64,000 nt of DNA from Halomonas borealis (GTDB lineage: Bacteria; Pseudomonadota; Gammaproteobacteria; Pseudomonadales; Halomonadaceae), in contig NZ_SDMO01000011.1 of assembly GCF_004798905.1 (NCBI RefSeq), positions 58,524 to 122,523 of the forward strand. The letters run 5' to 3'. Under the pieces are notes generated by a model. It was not told the origin of the DNA. It ran no database searches and saw nothing but the letters and a program-made list of their open reading frames with translations. Positions 35,613-46,164 of this stretch are shown here, piece by piece; within the stretch, counting starts at the first letter, position 1; every line of letters starts with the position of its first letter. The position numbers were made by a program, and so were the translations under genes.

Positions 35613-36752
35613 ATGGCGAAAGGTGAAGAGGTCCCGGGTCGCGACGCTCTGACAGGCATGCGGCGGGTGGTAGTGAAAATCGGCAGCGCCCTGCTGACCA
35701 ACGATGGTCGTGCCCTCGATGAGGCCGCCATCGGTGGTTGGGTCGATCAGATCGCCGCCCTGCACCGGCGTGGCATCGAGGTGGTGCTGGTGTCGTCTGG
35801 CGCCGTGGCCGCGGGCATGGCGCGCCTGGGCTGGCAGACGCGCCCTACCGAGGTGCATGCCCTGCAGGCCGCCGCCGCCGTGGGCCAGAACGGGCTCACC
35901 GAGTGTTATGAGGGCCACTTCGGCCGCCACCGGTTGACCACCGCCCAGGTGTTGTTGACCCACGACGACCTCTCCAATCGCAAGCGTTACCTCAACGCGC
36001 GTTCCGCGCTGCGCACCCTGGTCGAGCTGGGTGTCGTGCCGGTGGTCAACGAGAACGACACCGTGGTCACCGATGAGATCCGCTTCGGCGACAACGACAC
36101 CCTGGGAGCCCTGGTGGCCAACCTGCTCGAGGCCGATGCACTGGTCATCCTCACCGACCAGGAGGGGTTGTTCGATGCCGATCCGCGAAACGATCCGCGG
36201 GCCCGGCTGATCGACGAGGGGCGCGCCGACGATCCGCGGCTGGCCGCGGTGGCCGGCGACGGCGGTGCCCTGGGGCGCGGCGGCATGACCACCAAGGTGC
36301 GTGCCGCCCGCCTGGCGGCACGCTCCGGGGCGTTGACCGTGATCGCCAGCGGTCGCCAGCCCGAGGTGCTCTCGCGGCTGGTCGACGGCGAACGGCTCGG
36401 CACCCTGCTGACCCCCGCCCAGGCGCCGATCGCGGCGCGCAAGCGCTGGCTGGCCGGCCAGCTCCAGGTGCGCGGCACCCTGACCCTGGATGCCGGCGCG
36501 GTGAAGGTGCTGCGTGACAGTGGTTCCAGCCTGCTGCCGGTCGGCGTCAAGGCGATCGCCGGGCGTTTCGTGCGTGGCGAGATGGTGTTGTGCGTGGACG
36601 AGGAGGGGCGTCGGGTGGCCAAGGGGCTGGTCAACTATGGCGTCGACGAGGCGCAGCGCCTGCTCGGCCAGCCGAGCCATCGCATCGAGGCGCTCCTCGG
36701 TTACATGGAGGCGCCGGAGCTGATTCACCGCGACAATCTCGTGATGCTCTAG
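35613..36752 (+). CDS. proB: Glutamate 5-kinase
   Basis: A 379-residue enzyme for the first step of proline synthesis. The amino-acid-kinase domain (about residues 15-270) has [13 protein letters not shown] at the ATP site and [20 protein letters not shown] at the glutamate site. A C-terminal PUA domain (about 290-370) follows, the standard two-domain form. Proline serves osmoprotection as well as protein synthesis in halotolerant bacteria, and proB enzymes are usually feedback-inhibited by proline. The start ATG 35613 is used; the core begins at residue 15. The gene follows obgE with 94 bases between. Confidence 0.95.
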   Translation: MAKGEEVPGRDALTGMRRVVVKIGSALLTNDGRALDEAAIGGWVDQIAALHRRGIEVVLVSSGAVAAGMARLGWQTRPTEVHALQAAAAVGQNGLTECYEGHFGRHRLTTAQVLLTHDDLSNRKRYLNARSALRTLVELGVVPVVNENDTVVTDEIRFGDNDTLGALVANLLEADALVILTDQEGLFDADPRNDPRARLIDEGRADDPRLAAVAGDGGALGRGGMTTKVRAARLAARSGALTVIASGRQPEVLSRLVDGERLGTLLTPAQAPIAARKRWLAGQLQVRGTLTLDAGAVKVLRDSGSSLLPVGVKAIAGRFVRGEMVLCVDEEGRRVAKGLVNYGVDEAQRLLGQPSHRIEALLGYMEAPELIHRDNLVML

Positions 36753-36863
36753 CGCCGCTGTGGCGGGGTGTCGGCCCTTGACAAGGCTGGCAAGCGCCTC
36801 GGCTGCATGATAGGATGCGCCATCCTCTCAGACACGGCCCGTAAGCGATTGCGCCTTTCGGTG

Positions 36864-36886
36864 CGGTCGGCCAGATGGCCAGACCG
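36864..36886 (+). promoter_or_regulatory. Stem-loop in the rpsT leader
   Basis: CGGTCGGCCA pairs with TGGCC-A-GACCG (one bulged A) in the 221-base gap before rpsT. The gap also holds TTGACA at 36778-36783 and TAGGAT at 36811-36816 as promoter-like words, not at ideal spacing to each other. The stem could serve S20 autoregulation or mRNA stability; unproven. Confidence 0.4.
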
Positions 36887-36973
36887 ACAGGAAATCTTAT
36901 TTTCCCTGTTGGATCAAAATGTTATCAAAACCGCTCTAGCAGGCGGTGACAACTTTCTCCAAGGAGACAGTCA

Positions 36974-37240
36974 GTGGCTAACACCAAGCAAGCCCGCAAG
37001 CGCGCCCGTCAGGCAGAAGACCGTCGTGTCCGTAACGCCAGCCAGCGCAGCATGGTTCGCACTTACATCAAGAACGTGGTCAAGGCCATCAACGGCGGCG
37101 ACCATGCTCAGGCCATGGACAGCTTCAAGCGCGCCCAGCCGGTCATCGACCGCATCGCCGACAAGGACGCGCTGTCCAAGAAGAAGGCCGCTCGCATCAA
37201 GAGCCGCCTGAACAAGCGTATCAAGGCACTGGCCGCGTAA
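36974..37240 (+). CDS. rpsT: 30S ribosomal protein S20
   Basis: An 88-residue small-subunit protein beginning (M)ANTKQARKRARQAEDRR and ending RLNKRIKALAA, highly basic and helical, binding 16S rRNA. The start is GTG at 36974 behind AAGGAGACAGTCA; no in-frame ATG would leave the invariant N-terminus. A non-ATG start is also found in E. coli rpsT, where it limits translation and takes part in autoregulation, so this is probably deliberate. A single-gene transcript is likely, with a strong terminator at 37288. Confidence 0.96.
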   Translation: MANTKQARKRARQAEDRRVRNASQRSMVRTYIKNVVKAINGGDHAQAMDSFKRAQPVIDRIADKDALSKKKAARIKSRLNKRIKALAA

Positions 37241-37287
37241 GCTCGCCGGACGCCTATGGGTGCCCGCCAGGCGCGGGCATGCCATCG

Positions 37288-37313
37288 AAAAACCGGCTAC
37301 GGCCGGTTTTTTT
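37288..37313 (+). terminator. Rho-independent terminator after rpsT
   Basis: AAAAACCGGC and GCCGGTTTTT enclose TACG and run into an eight-base T-tract. Strong intrinsic terminator. Confidence 0.9.
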
Positions 37314-37359
37314 GTGCCTGACGATTCCCGGTATGATCCGCACCGGAAGGGAGCGCCCC

Positions 37360-38946
37360 GTGACCGATTCCACCCCACAGCCCGCCTCCGACACCCCGCC
37401 GGCCCCCAAGGGCGGCGGCTTGCTGCGCTCGGGGCTGGTGGTCAGCACCATGACCATGCTCTCGCGGGTGCTGGGGCTGGCCCGCGATGTGGTGATCGCC
37501 GCGCTGCTGGGGGCGGGGCAGGGCGCCGATGCCTTCTTCGTGGCCTTCAAGGTGCCCAACTTCCTGCGCCGGCTGTTCGCCGAGGGCGCCTTCAATCAGG
37601 CCTTCGTGCCGGTGCTCTCGGAGTACGCGACCCAGCGTACCCGCGAGGAGGTGCGTGAGCTGCTCGATGCGGTGGCCGGCAGCCTCGCCGCCGTGCTGCT
37701 GTTGATCACGGCGCTGGCCATGCTGGCCGCGCCCTGGCTGGTGTGGCTGTTCGCCCCCGGCTTCGCGCGCGACCCCGAGAAGCTGGCGTTGACCGCCGAC
37801 ATGCTGCGGCTGACCTTTCCGTACCTGCTGTTGATCTCGCTGACCGCCTTCGCCGGCAGCGTGCTCAATACCTGGAATCGCTTCGCCGTGCCGGCCTTCA
37901 CGCCGGTGCTGCTCAACCTGTCGTTGATCGGCGCGGCGCTGCTGCTGACGCCGCTGGTCAGTGAGCCATCCCTGGCGCTCGCCTGGGGGGTGCTGATCGC
38001 CGGTGCCGCCCAGCTGCTCTTCCAGGTGCCCTTCCTGGCACGGCTGGGGCTGATCCCCAGGCCCTGGCCACACTTCGCCCATGACGGTGTGCGACGCATC
38101 CTCAGGCTGATGGCACCGGCGTTGTTCGGCGTCTCGGTATCACAGATCAACCTGCTGCTGGATACCGTGCTGGCCTCGCTGCTGGCGGCGGGCAGCGTCT
38201 CCTGGCTCTATTACTCGGATCGCCTGGTGGAGCTGCCGCTGGGGGTGTTCGGCATCGCCATCGGCACGGTGATCCTGCCGGCGCTGTCCAAGCGTCACGC
38301 CGAGCAGTCCGGAGAGCACTTCGCGCGGATGCTCGACTGGGCGATCCGCGCCGTGCTGTTGCTGGGGCTGCCGGCGGCGCTGGCGCTGGCGCTGCTGGCC
38401 GAACCGCTGCTGATCACGCTGTTCCACTACGGCGCCATGACCGATCATGATATCGCCATGGCGGCGATGAGCCTGCGGGCCTATGCCCTGGGGCTGGTGG
38501 CCTTCATGCTGATCAAGGTGCTGGCGCCGGGCTTCTTTGCCCGCCAGGATACCAAGACGCCGGTCAAGATCGGGATCGTGGCGATGGTCGCCAACATGGT
38601 CTTCAACCTGATCCTGATCTGGCCGCTGGCCCACGCGGGGCTGGCCCTGGCCACGGCGCTGTCGGCCTTTCTGAATGCCGGCCTGCTGGGTCTCCTGCTG
38701 CGCCGTGAGGGTGTGCTGCGCTTCCAGCCGGGATGGGGCCGCTATGCCGTGCAGCTGTTTGGTGGCTGCGCGGTCATGGGGGTGGGGCTGGCCTGGTTGA
38801 CGCCCGAGTGGCAGGCCTGGCTCGATTGGTCGCTGTGGCGTCGGGTCGGTTGGTTGGCCGCGCTGGTGGTCGCCGGGGCGGGTGCCTACTTCGCCTGGCT
38901 GGTGGCCCTCGGCGTGCGACCGCGGCATTTTCGGATCAACGGCTGA
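37360..38946 (+). CDS. murJ: Lipid II flippase MurJ
   Basis: A 528-residue MOP-superfamily membrane protein with about 14 hydrophobic segments that moves lipid II across the inner membrane. Family motifs: SRVLGLARDVVIAALLGAGQ, DAFFVAFKVPNFLRRLFAEG and NQAFVPVLSEY near the N-terminus, and APGFFARQDTKTPVKIG near residue 415. The start is taken as GTG 37360, eight bases after GGAAGGGAG; in-frame ATGs at 37279 and 37333 lie in the rpsT terminator and in a TATGAT promoter-like word (37332-37337). The homologous core starts about residue 27 of this reading. Position between rpsT and ribF is conserved. Confidence 0.93.
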   Translation: MTDSTPQPASDTPPAPKGGGLLRSGLVVSTMTMLSRVLGLARDVVIAALLGAGQGADAFFVAFKVPNFLRRLFAEGAFNQAFVPVLSEYATQRTREEVRELLDAVAGSLAAVLLLITALAMLAAPWLVWLFAPGFARDPEKLALTADMLRLTFPYLLLISLTAFAGSVLNTWNRFAVPAFTPVLLNLSLIGAALLLTPLVSEPSLALAWGVLIAGAAQLLFQVPFLARLGLIPRPWPHFAHDGVRRILRLMAPALFGVSVSQINLLLDTVLASLLAAGSVSWLYYSDRLVELPLGVFGIAIGTVILPALSKRHAEQSGEHFARMLDWAIRAVLLLGLPAALALALLAEPLLITLFHYGAMTDHDIAMAAMSLRAYALGLVAFMLIKVLAPGFFARQDTKTPVKIGIVAMVANMVFNLILIWPLAHAGLALATALSAFLNAGLLGLLLRREGVLRFQPGWGRYAVQLFGGCAVMGVGLAWLTPEWQAWLDWSLWRRVGWLAALVVAGAGAYFAWLVALGVRPRHFRING

Positions 38947-38963
38947 TGGCCAAGCCGGGTCGG

Positions 38964-38992
38964 CTGTCAAGGGGCCCTCGGTCCGTTATAAT
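38964..38992 (+). promoter_or_regulatory. Sigma-70 promoter upstream of ribF
   Basis: CTGTCA (38964-38969), a 17-base spacer and perfect TATAAT (38987-38992) lie just after murJ. Predicted start about 38999, leaving a short leader before ribF. It likely drives ribF-ileS-lspA-fkpB-ispH. Confidence 0.65.
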
Positions 38993-39025
38993 CGAGCATC
39001 TTTCACCTCCAGCGCGATGACGCCC

Positions 39026-40048
39026 ATGCAAGTGATTCGAGGACTGCACAACCTGCGCGAGGAACACCGGGGCTGCGTGGCGACCATCGGCAACTTCGAT
39101 GGTGTGCACCGCGGCCATCAGGCGATCCTCGATCAGCTGCGCGAGCGGGCACGAACGCTGGGCTTGCCGGTCACGGTGGTGGTCTTCGAGCCCCAGCCCC
39201 GCGAGTTCTTCGCCGGCGCTCAGGCGCCGCCGCGGCTGAGCCGGCTGCGCGACAAGGTCGAGCGGCTGGCCGCCCATGGTGCCGATCGGGTGTTGTGCCT
39301 GCCGTTCAACGACACGCTACGCTCGCTGACCGCACGGGCCTTCATCGAGCGGGTGATGGTCGAGGGGCTCGGTGTGCGCCACCTGGTGGTCGGCGACGAC
39401 TTCCGCTTCGGCTGCGATCGGCGCGGCGACTTCGCGCTGCTGGAGACGGTGGGCCGCGAGCGGGGCTTCGAGGTGGAGCATACCCGCAGCTTCCTGCTCG
39501 ATGGCGAGCGGGTCTCGAGTACCCGCGTGCGCACCCTGCTGGCCTGTGGCAACTTCGCCCAGGCCGCGCGCCTGCTAGGGCGTCCCTATCGGCTCGCCGG
39601 CCGGGTGGTGCGTGACCGCCAGCTCGGGCGCACCATCGGGGTGCCCACCGCCAACCTGCCGCAGTCGGCCCGCACCCTGGCGTTACAGGGCGTCTACGCG
39701 GTCATCGCCGAGCTGCCCGATGGCCGCCGCCTGGCCGGTGTGGCCAATGTCGGTTGGCGGCCCACGGTGGGTAGCCAGCGGCCGGTGCTCGAGGTGCACC
39801 TGTTCGACTTCGACGACGACCTCTACGGCCAGACCCTGCGCGTGCTGCCCTGCGCCAAGCTGCGCGGTGAGGTGAAGTTCGATGGCCTCACGGCCCTCAA
39901 GGCGCAGATCGGCGACGATCAGGCGCGGGCGCGGGGCTTCTTCGCCACGGCGGACGATTCTCTTCCTCTGGCATCGGCGCCGTTGGCGCGCGAGGCCGTG
40001 ACTTCCGATTCCTCGGCGGGCCAGCCCGCCGACCACGACGACGGCTGA
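39026..40048 (+). CDS. ribF: Bifunctional riboflavin kinase / FAD synthetase
   Basis: A 340-residue enzyme making FMN and FAD. The N-terminal adenylyltransferase domain (about residues 1-185) has [17 protein letters not shown] and [10 protein letters not shown]. The C-terminal riboflavin kinase domain (about 190-315) has [12 protein letters not shown] and [20 protein letters not shown]. The start at 39026 ([10 protein letters not shown]) matches the family; ATG 39017, three codons earlier, is an alternative. The last 30 residues are Ala/Ser/Asp-rich and unique. Ten bases separate it from ileS. Confidence 0.94.
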   Translation: MQVIRGLHNLREEHRGCVATIGNFDGVHRGHQAILDQLRERARTLGLPVTVVVFEPQPREFFAGAQAPPRLSRLRDKVERLAAHGADRVLCLPFNDTLRSLTARAFIERVMVEGLGVRHLVVGDDFRFGCDRRGDFALLETVGRERGFEVEHTRSFLLDGERVSSTRVRTLLACGNFAQAARLLGRPYRLAGRVVRDRQLGRTIGVPTANLPQSARTLALQGVYAVIAELPDGRRLAGVANVGWRPTVGSQRPVLEVHLFDFDDDLYGQTLRVLPCAKLRGEVKFDGLTALKAQIGDDQARARGFFATADDSLPLASAPLAREAVTSDSSAGQPADHDDG

Positions 40049-40058
40049 CCCCCAGGAT

Positions 40059-42893
40059 ATGAGCGACTACAAGCACACTCTGAACCTGCCAGAAACCGCC
40101 TTCCCCATGCGCGGCATGCTGCCCAAGCGTGAGCCCGCGCGGGTGGCTCAGTGGCAACAGCTGGACCTCTATCGGCGGCTGCGCGAGGCGCGCCAAGGGC
40201 GCGAGGTCTTCGTGCTCCACGATGGCCCCCCCTATGCCAATGGCAGCATCCACATCGGTCACGCCGTCAACAAGATCCTCAAGGACATCATCGTCAAGTC
40301 CAAGAACCTGGCCGGGTTCGACGCGCCCTATGTGCCGGGCTGGGACTGCCATGGCCTGCCGATCGAGCACAAGGTAGAGACCACCCACGGCAAGCATCTG
40401 GCGGCCGATCAGGCCCGTGGACTGTGTCGCGAATATGCCGCCGAGCAGATCCAGGGCCAGCTGTCCGACTTCGTGCGCCTGGGCGTGATCGGCGATTGGG
40501 ACAGCCCCTACCGCTCCATGGACTACGCCAACGAGGCCGGTGAGATCCGTGCCCTGGCCGACATGGTCGAGGGCGGCTACGTGTTCAAGGGCCTGAAGCC
40601 GGTGAACTGGTGCTTCGACTGCGGCTCGGCGTTGGCCGAGGCCGAGGTGGAGTATGCCGACAAGAAGTCCGAGGCCATCGACGTGGCCTTCGCCTGTGCC
40701 GAGGACGACAAGCTGGCCGCGGCCTTCGGCCTCGCGAGCCTGCCCAAGTCGGCGGCGGTGGTGATCTGGACCACCACGCCCTGGACGATCCCGGCCAACC
40801 AGGCGCTGAACGTGCACCCCGAGTTCACCTATGCGCTGGTCGACACCGGCGACCGCCTGTTGCTGCTGGCCGAGGATCTGGTGGTGTCCTGCCTCGAGCG
40901 CTTCGGCCTGGAGGGCGAGATCATCGCCACCGCCACCGGCGAGCGCCTGGAGCGAGTCGAGTTCGCCCACCCGATCTATGATCGCCGTGCCCCGATCTTC
41001 CTGGCCGACTACGTGACGATCGACGAGGGCAGCACCGGCATCGTGCACTCGGCGCCGGTCCACGGCGTCGACGACTTCGACTCCTGCCGCCGCTACGGCA
41101 TGGATTTCAGCGACTTCATCAGCGTGGTCAAGGGCGACGGCGTGTATGTCGATGACCTGCCGTTCTTCGGCGGCCAGCTGATCTGGAAGGCCAACCCGCA
41201 GATCGTCGCCAAGCTCCGTGAGCTGGGGGCGTTGATGGATCACAAGACCATCAACCACAGCTACATGCATTGCTGGCGCCACAAGACGCCGGTGATCTAT
41301 CGCGCCACCGCCCAGTGGTTCGTCGGCATGGACCTGACCGGCCGCGATGGCCGCACCCTGCGTGAGAAGGCGCTGGAAGGCATCGAGGGCACCGCCTTCA
41401 CCCCCGGCTGGGGCCAGGCACGGCTGCACTCGATGATCGCCAATCGCCCCGACTGGTGCATCTCGCGCCAGCGTAACTGGGGCGTGCCGATCCCGTTCTT
41501 CCTGCACAAGCAGACCGGTGAGCTGCATCCGCGTACCGTCGAGCTGGTGGAGAGCGTGGCCAGCCGCGTCGAGGCCGAGGGCATCGACGCCTGGTTCCGC
41601 CTCGAGCCGGCGGAGCTGCTGGGCGGCGAGGCCGCCGACTACGAGAAGGTCACCGATACCCTGGACGTGTGGTTCGACTCCGGCACCACCCACCGCCATG
41701 TGCTGCGCGGCTCGCACCCGCATGGTCACGCCGAGGGGCCGATCGCCGATCTGTACCTGGAAGGCTCGGATCAGCACCGCGGCTGGTTCCATTCCTCGCT
41801 GCTGACCGGCTGCGCCATCGACGGCCATCCGCCTTACCGGGGGCTGCTGACCCATGGCTTCACCGTGGATGCCCATGGCCGCAAGATGTCCAAGTCGATG
41901 GGCAACGTGGTGGCGCCGCAGGAGGTGATGGACAAGCTGGGCGCCGACATCCTGCGCCTGTGGGTCGCCTCCACCGACTACGGCGGCGAGATGGCGGTCT
42001 CCGACGAGATCCTCAAGCGCACCGCCGATGTCTATCGTCGCATCCGCAACACCTCGCGGTTCCTGTTGGCCAACCTCAATGGTTTCGAGCCGAGCCGCGA
42101 TGCGGTGGCGTTCGATGAGATGCTGGCCCTGGACCGGTGGGTCGTCGACCGCGCCGCCCAGCTGCAGGCCCGCATCGAGACCGCCTACGAAGAGTACCGC
42201 TTCCTCGATGTCTACCAGCAGGTGCACGGTTTCTGTGCCCGCGAGCTGGGTGGCTTCTATCTGGATGTGATCAAGGACCGCCAGTACACCACCCAGGCCG
42301 ATTCGCTGGCCCGGCGCAGCGCCCAGACCGCGCTCTACCACGTGGTCGAGGCGCTCGTGCGCTGGGTGGCGCCGATCCTCTCCTTCACCGCCGAGGAGAT
42401 CTTCGAGCACATCCCGGGCAAGCGTGCGGAGAGCGTGCTGCTCGAGGAGTACTACTCCGGGCTCGAGACCCTGGACGACTCGGCCGAGATGGGACGCGGC
42501 TTCTGGGAACGGGTGCTGGAGATCAAGCAGGCCGTCAACAAGTGCCTGGAAGACGCGCGCAACGCCAAGGCCATCAAGGGTAGCCTGGCCGCCGAGGTCA
42601 CTCTCTACGTGGATGATGCCCTGCAGGCGACGCTGGCCAAGCTCGGCGACGAGCTGCGCTTCGTGATGCTGACCAGCGAGGTCCACCTGGCGCCGCTGGC
42701 GGCGGGCGAAGGCGCCGAGGCCACCGAGCTGGAGGGCCTGAAGGTCGCGGTCGCGGCGAGCCTGCATACCAAGTGCGAGCGCTGCTGGCACCATCGCGAG
42801 GACGTCGGCACCCACCAGGGGCACGACGATCTCTGCGGCCGCTGCGTGAGCAACCTGCCGGATGGCTCCGGCGAGACCCGTCATTATGCGTGA
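40059..42893 (+). CDS. ileS: Isoleucyl-tRNA synthetase
   Basis: A 944-residue class I synthetase. The HIGH motif is at residues 65-68 ([11 protein letters not shown]), the KMSKS loop is in [10 protein letters not shown] near residue 609, and the editing (CP1) domain lies between, with [14 protein letters not shown]. The C-terminal zinc finger is complete ([10 protein letters not shown] and LCGRCVSNL). This is the eubacterial type with a C-terminal zinc finger. The stop overlaps the region of the lspA start, and the order ribF-ileS-lspA-fkpB-ispH is conserved in gammaproteobacteria. Confidence 0.98.
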   Translation: MSDYKHTLNLPETAFPMRGMLPKREPARVAQWQQLDLYRRLREARQGREVFVLHDGPPYANGSIHIGHAVNKILKDIIVKSKNLAGFDAPYVPGWDCHGLPIEHKVETTHGKHLAADQARGLCREYAAEQIQGQLSDFVRLGVIGDWDSPYRSMDYANEAGEIRALADMVEGGYVFKGLKPVNWCFDCGSALAEAEVEYADKKSEAIDVAFACAEDDKLAAAFGLASLPKSAAVVIWTTTPWTIPANQALNVHPEFTYALVDTGDRLLLLAEDLVVSCLERFGLEGEIIATATGERLERVEFAHPIYDRRAPIFLADYVTIDEGSTGIVHSAPVHGVDDFDSCRRYGMDFSDFISVVKGDGVYVDDLPFFGGQLIWKANPQIVAKLRELGALMDHKTINHSYMHCWRHKTPVIYRATAQWFVGMDLTGRDGRTLREKALEGIEGTAFTPGWGQARLHSMIANRPDWCISRQRNWGVPIPFFLHKQTGELHPRTVELVESVASRVEAEGIDAWFRLEPAELLGGEAADYEKVTDTLDVWFDSGTTHRHVLRGSHPHGHAEGPIADLYLEGSDQHRGWFHSSLLTGCAIDGHPPYRGLLTHGFTVDAHGRKMSKSMGNVVAPQEVMDKLGADILRLWVASTDYGGEMAVSDEILKRTADVYRRIRNTSRFLLANLNGFEPSRDAVAFDEMLALDRWVVDRAAQLQARIETAYEEYRFLDVYQQVHGFCARELGGFYLDVIKDRQYTTQADSLARRSAQTALYHVVEALVRWVAPILSFTAEEIFEHIPGKRAESVLLEEYYSGLETLDDSAEMGRGFWERVLEIKQAVNKCLEDARNAKAIKGSLAAEVTLYVDDALQATLAKLGDELRFVMLTSEVHLAPLAAGEGAEATELEGLKVAVAASLHTKCERCWHHREDVGTHQGHDDLCGRCVSNLPDGSGETRHYA

Positions 42894-42903
42894 GGTGGGC
42901 ACC

Positions 42904-43425
42904 ATGCCCGAGATTCCCGAGGGCGCCGAGACGGCGCCCATGCACAAGCCGCTGCGCTGGTTGTGGCTAGCCGTGGCCTGGGTCGTGTTGGACCTGGGCA
43001 GCAAGGCGCTGGCCTCCGGCATGCTCGACTATGCCCGGCCGCTCGAGGTGCTGCCGTTCTTCAACCTGACGCTGCTGCACAATACCGGCGCGGCCTTCAG
43101 CTTCCTGGCCGACCACCCGGGCTGGCAGCGTTGGCTGTTCGCGGCCATCGCGGTGGCCGCGAGCATCGGCCTGACGCTGTGGATGAAGCGCTTGAAGGCG
43201 AGCGAGCGTCTGCTGGCGGTATCGCTGGCGCTGATCATCGGCGGTGCGCTTGGCAACCTCTACGACCGGCTGGTGCACGGCTACGTGGTGGATTTCCTCT
43301 CCTTCCACGCCGCCGGCTGGTACTACCCGGCCTTCAATGTCGCGGACATCGGCATCACCCTGGGCGCCATCGGGCTGATCTGGGAGTCGACCATCGGCGA
43401 GCGCCGCCGGGCGCGGCGCGCCTGA
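42904..43425 (+). CDS. lspA: Lipoprotein signal peptidase (signal peptidase II)
   Basis: A 173-residue inner-membrane aspartyl protease that cleaves prolipoproteins. It has four membrane segments. The active-site Asp residues lie in GNLYDRLVHGYVVDFL and FNVADIGITLG, and LLHNTGAAFSFL is the other conserved stretch. The start at 42904 has GAGGTGGGCACC upstream. An in-frame ATG at 42886, inside the ileS end, would add six residues. The extra 13 residues before the first membrane helix, compared with E. coli, are acidic then Pro-rich. Confidence 0.94.
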   Translation: MPEIPEGAETAPMHKPLRWLWLAVAWVVLDLGSKALASGMLDYARPLEVLPFFNLTLLHNTGAAFSFLADHPGWQRWLFAAIAVAASIGLTLWMKRLKASERLLAVSLALIIGGALGNLYDRLVHGYVVDFLSFHAAGWYYPAFNVADIGITLGAIGLIWESTIGERRRARRA

Positions 43426-43456
43426 CGCGACCTTCACGACCGTTTCGAGAGAATCT

Positions 43457-43912
43457 ATGAGCGATATACAAGGCCTGAGCATCGACGAGGGCATGGAAAT
43501 CACCCTGCACTTCACCCTCAAGCTGGAAGATGGCACCCAGGTGGACTCGACCCGCGACAAGGCGCCGGCGACCTTCCAGTTGGGTGACGGCAACCTGCCG
43601 CCGGGTTTCGAACAGCCGATCAAGGGAATGAGCGCGGGCGAGTCCGGTAGCTTCGCGATCACCCCGGAGCACGCTTTCGGCCAGCACAACCCGCAGAATA
43701 TTCAGGTCATCAAGCGTGAGGACTTCACCAGCGAGGACCCCGAGGAAGGCATGGTGATGTCCTTCGCCGATGCGGCCGGCGGCGAGCTGCCCGGCGTGAT
43801 CAAGAGCGTCGACGACGAGCGTGTCGAGGTGGACTTCAATCATCCCCTGGCGGGGCGTACCCTGACCTTCGAGGTCGAGGTGATCGAGGTCAAGCCGGCC
43901 ACCACCCACTAG
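43457..43912 (+). CDS. fkpB: FKBP-type peptidyl-prolyl cis-trans isomerase FkpB (SlpA-like)
   Basis: A 151-residue SlyD-like FKBP. The FK506-binding half-domain (GMEITLHFTLKLEDGTQVDS) and the IF insert (residues about 75-130, with AFGQHNPQNIQVI) are followed by FNHPLAGRTLTFEVEVIEV. It lacks the His-rich metal tail of SlyD. The order lspA-fkpB-ispH matches E. coli. It acts as a cytosolic folding catalyst and chaperone. Confidence 0.93.
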   Translation: MSDIQGLSIDEGMEITLHFTLKLEDGTQVDSTRDKAPATFQLGDGNLPPGFEQPIKGMSAGESGSFAITPEHAFGQHNPQNIQVIKREDFTSEDPEEGMVMSFADAAGGELPGVIKSVDDERVEVDFNHPLAGRTLTFEVEVIEVKPATTH

Positions 43913-44067
43913 GAAAATACTGATTTCCTGCCGCTCGGTCCTGTGCTCCGACGGCAGCCAGCCTTTCTTCGCTCGCGACGGAAGTCAGCACTTTCCGGCT
44001 TGTGATGACACGGCTGGGGCTGTCCTCGGCGGTTAAACGATGCCAACGCATCAAGGCAAGGCAACCT

Positions 44068-45036
44068 ATGCAAGCTAATTCTGTGCAGATCAAACTGGCC
44101 AATCCGCGTGGCTTCTGTGCCGGCGTCGATCGCGCCATCGATATCGTCAACAGCGCGCTGGATGTCTTCGAGCCGCCCATCTACGTGCGCCACGAGGTGG
44201 TGCACAATCGCTTCGTGGTCGACAGCCTGCGGGAGCGAGGGGCGGTCTTCGTCGAGGAGCTCGATGAGGTGCCCGACGACGTGATCGTCATCTTCTCCGC
44301 CCATGGCGTGTCCCGCGCCGTGCAGGAAGAAGCCGAGCGGCGTGGCCTCAAGATCTTCGATGCCACCTGCCCGCTGGTGACCAAGGTGCACATGGAAGTG
44401 CTGCGCTATGCGCGCCACGGCCAGGAATGCATCTTGATCGGCCACCAGGGGCATCCCGAGGTCGAGGGCACCATGGGGCGCTATGACACCTCGCATGGCG
44501 GGCACATCTACCTGGTCGAAGACGAGGATGACGTGGCGAGGCTCGAGGTGAAGGACCCGAGCCGAATCGCCTTCGTCACCCAGACCACGCTGTCCATGGA
44601 CGATACCGCCCGGGTGATCGATGCCCTGCGCGACAAGTTCCCCGAGATCCAGGGGCCGCGCAAGGACGATATCTGCTACGCGACCCAGAACCGTCAGGAC
44701 GCGGTGCGCGAGCTGGCCGCGGGCAGCGACCTGCTGCTGGTGGTGGGCAGCACCAACAGCTCCAACTCCAATCGTCTGCGAGAGCTCTCCGAGCGGATGG
44801 GCACCTCGGCCTACCTGATCGACAACGCCGAACAGCTCGATCCCGCCTGGTTCGAGGGCGTGAACGTGGTGGGCGTGACCGCCGGGGCCAGCGCCCCCGA
44901 GGTGCTGGTGAAGGGCGTGATCGAACGGTTGCAGGAGCTGGGCGCACAAGCGCCCGAGGAGCTCGCCGGTCGCGAGGAGACGATCACCTTCTCCATGCCC
45001 CGTGAGTTGCGCGAGCGGGTGATCGCCAGCGAGTGA
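44068..45036 (+). CDS. ispH: 4-hydroxy-3-methylbut-2-enyl diphosphate reductase
   Basis: A 322-residue Fe-S enzyme of the last MEP-pathway step. The three cluster Cys are Cys17 (GFCAGVDRA), Cys101 (DATCPLVTK) and Cys203 ([10 protein letters not shown]). The substrate residues His45 (VVHNRFV), His79 (SAHG), His129 and Glu131 (GHPEVEGT) are also present. The start ATG 44068 gives the family N-terminus; a longer frame from 44002 adds unlike residues. A perfect terminator follows at 45061. Confidence 0.96.
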   Translation: MQANSVQIKLANPRGFCAGVDRAIDIVNSALDVFEPPIYVRHEVVHNRFVVDSLRERGAVFVEELDEVPDDVIVIFSAHGVSRAVQEEAERRGLKIFDATCPLVTKVHMEVLRYARHGQECILIGHQGHPEVEGTMGRYDTSHGGHIYLVEDEDDVARLEVKDPSRIAFVTQTTLSMDDTARVIDALRDKFPEIQGPRKDDICYATQNRQDAVRELAAGSDLLLVVGSTNSSNSNRLRELSERMGTSAYLIDNAEQLDPAWFEGVNVVGVTAGASAPEVLVKGVIERLQELGAQAPEELAGREETITFSMPRELRERVIASE

Positions 45037-45060
45037 TGCGCCCGTGAGTGAGCGCCTTGG

Positions 45061-45093
45061 ACACCGCCATCGCCCCGCGATGGCGGTGTTTTT
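45061..45093 (+). terminator. Rho-independent terminator after ispH
   Basis: ACACCGCCATCG and CGATGGCGGTGT form a 12-base stem with the loop CCCCG and then TTTT. It ends the ribF-ispH unit. The remaining gap up to 45289 shows no gene; it presumably carries the promoter of the pilin cluster, not identified. Confidence 0.9.
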
Positions 45094-45289
45094 GTGCATG
45101 GGTGCGTCCCGGCAGGGGCGCTGGCGATGCTCCGCCGATGGCACGACCTTGGGCGCAGGGCGTGAGCCCGAAGCCCCATGAACCTCAGGCGTCAACATGA
45201 GATGGGGCTATCGGATGCACGCTCCATGGGCCCTATCAGGGAGGTGCGGTCTTGGGACATACTGAAACGACATATCACCAGGCAGGGCA

Positions 45290-45712
45290 GTGAGTGTGAC
45301 TCAGGCCAGACACCAAGAAGCGGCTCGCCACCTGCCGCCGGGGCGGAGAGTGCGAGGCTTCACGCTGATCGAGCTGATCATCGTCGTGGCGATCATCGCC
45401 ATCCTGGCGGCCATCGCCTACCCCCGCTATACGGGCTACGTGGAGCGCTCGCGAGTCACGGATGGGCAGGCGGGGCTGATGCAAGCCGCCGGGGAAATGG
45501 AGCGCTGTTATACCCAGCGTTATGCGTATGAGGCGTCGTGCCTACAGACGACGGCCTCGCCCGACGGGGTGTATCCCACGATCGAGTTCGAGGGTGAGCC
45601 CGGGAGCACCTTCACGCTGCAGGCCACGGGCGGCAAGCGGGTTTCCTCTGGCTGCCAGACCCTATGGGTGAAAAGCGATGGCAGCCGTGGCCCCGAGGCC
45701 TGCTGGGATTGA
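45290..45712 (+). CDS. pilE: Type IV pilin / minor pilin PilE
   Basis: A 140-residue prepilin. The leader runs to RRVRG, with predicted prepilin-peptidase cleavage after Gly23; the mature protein starts [19 protein letters not shown] with the essential Glu at mature position 5. The C-terminal disulfide loop is suggested by SSGCQ and EACWD. The GTG start at 45290 is taken; a GTG two codons later is equally possible, and the ribosome site is weak. Sequence and position in the cluster fit PilE, a minor pilin priming type IV pilus assembly, rather than the major pilin. Confidence 0.85.
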   Translation: MSVTQARHQEAARHLPPGRRVRGFTLIELIIVVAIIAILAAIAYPRYTGYVERSRVTDGQAGLMQAAGEMERCYTQRYAYEASCLQTTASPDGVYPTIEFEGEPGSTFTLQATGGKRVSSGCQTLWVKSDGSRGPEACWD

Positions 45713-45714
45713 GC

Positions 45715-46164
45715 ATGCGGGAATCGTCAGGCTTCACGTTGATCGAGCTGCTGGTGACGCTTGCCGTGGTCGTGATCCTGGCCACCGTGGCGCTGCCGGG
45801 CTTCCAGCATATGCTGGCCGACAATCGTGTGCGGTCCGGCTATAACGAGGTGCTCGTCGGGTTGAATGTCGCCCGGAGCGAGGCGATCAAGCGACGCCAG
45901 GCGGTGACCTTCGAGATGGCGGATGCCGCGTCCTGGGGGTATCGAGTGACAGTGGAAGACACTTCTGAGCCGCTGCGTGTGCGGCGTGCCGGAGATGGCA
46001 TGTTAACGGTGGACGATGAGGATTTCGCGGTGACGTTCGACGCCCTGGGCAAGGCCACCAACTGCACCTCCGGCTGCCGCCTGACCCTGATGCGTTCGGG
46101 GGCCGACGCGCGGGTGGTCGGCGTGAGCCCGCTGGGGCGTGTCGGCCGAGGCTCGTCATCATGA
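45715..46164 (+). CDS. fimT: Minor pilin FimT/GspH
   Basis: A 149-residue prepilin with a very short leader, MRESSG, then FTLIELLVTLAVVVILATVA; cleavage after Gly6, Glu at mature position 5. The body has the GspH pattern GLNVARSEAIKRRQAVTF and ends with SPLGRVGRG. It acts as a pilus-tip or initiation subunit, and FimT-type pilins in some bacteria bind DNA during uptake. It starts two bases after the pilE stop and overlaps pilV by ATGA. A second fimT-like gene lies inverted at 48475. Confidence 0.86.
   Translation: MRESSGFTLIELLVTLAVVVILATVALPGFQHMLADNRVRSGYNEVLVGLNVARSEAIKRRQAVTFEMADAASWGYRVTVEDTSEPLRVRRAGDGMLTVDDEDFAVTFDALGKATNCTSGCRLTLMRSGADARVVGVSPLGRVGRGSSS

Noticed and set aside
37279..37359. 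Longer N-terminus for murJ
   Set aside because: It would start inside the rpsT terminator and use codons overlapping a promoter-like word; the GTG at 37360 has the better ribosome site.
39897..43022. 1041-codon open frame on the minus strand opposite ribF, ileS and lspA
   Set aside because: It is the mirror of strongly conserved ileS codons, an expected effect of high GC. The product is low-complexity Gly/His/Leu with no family resemblance.
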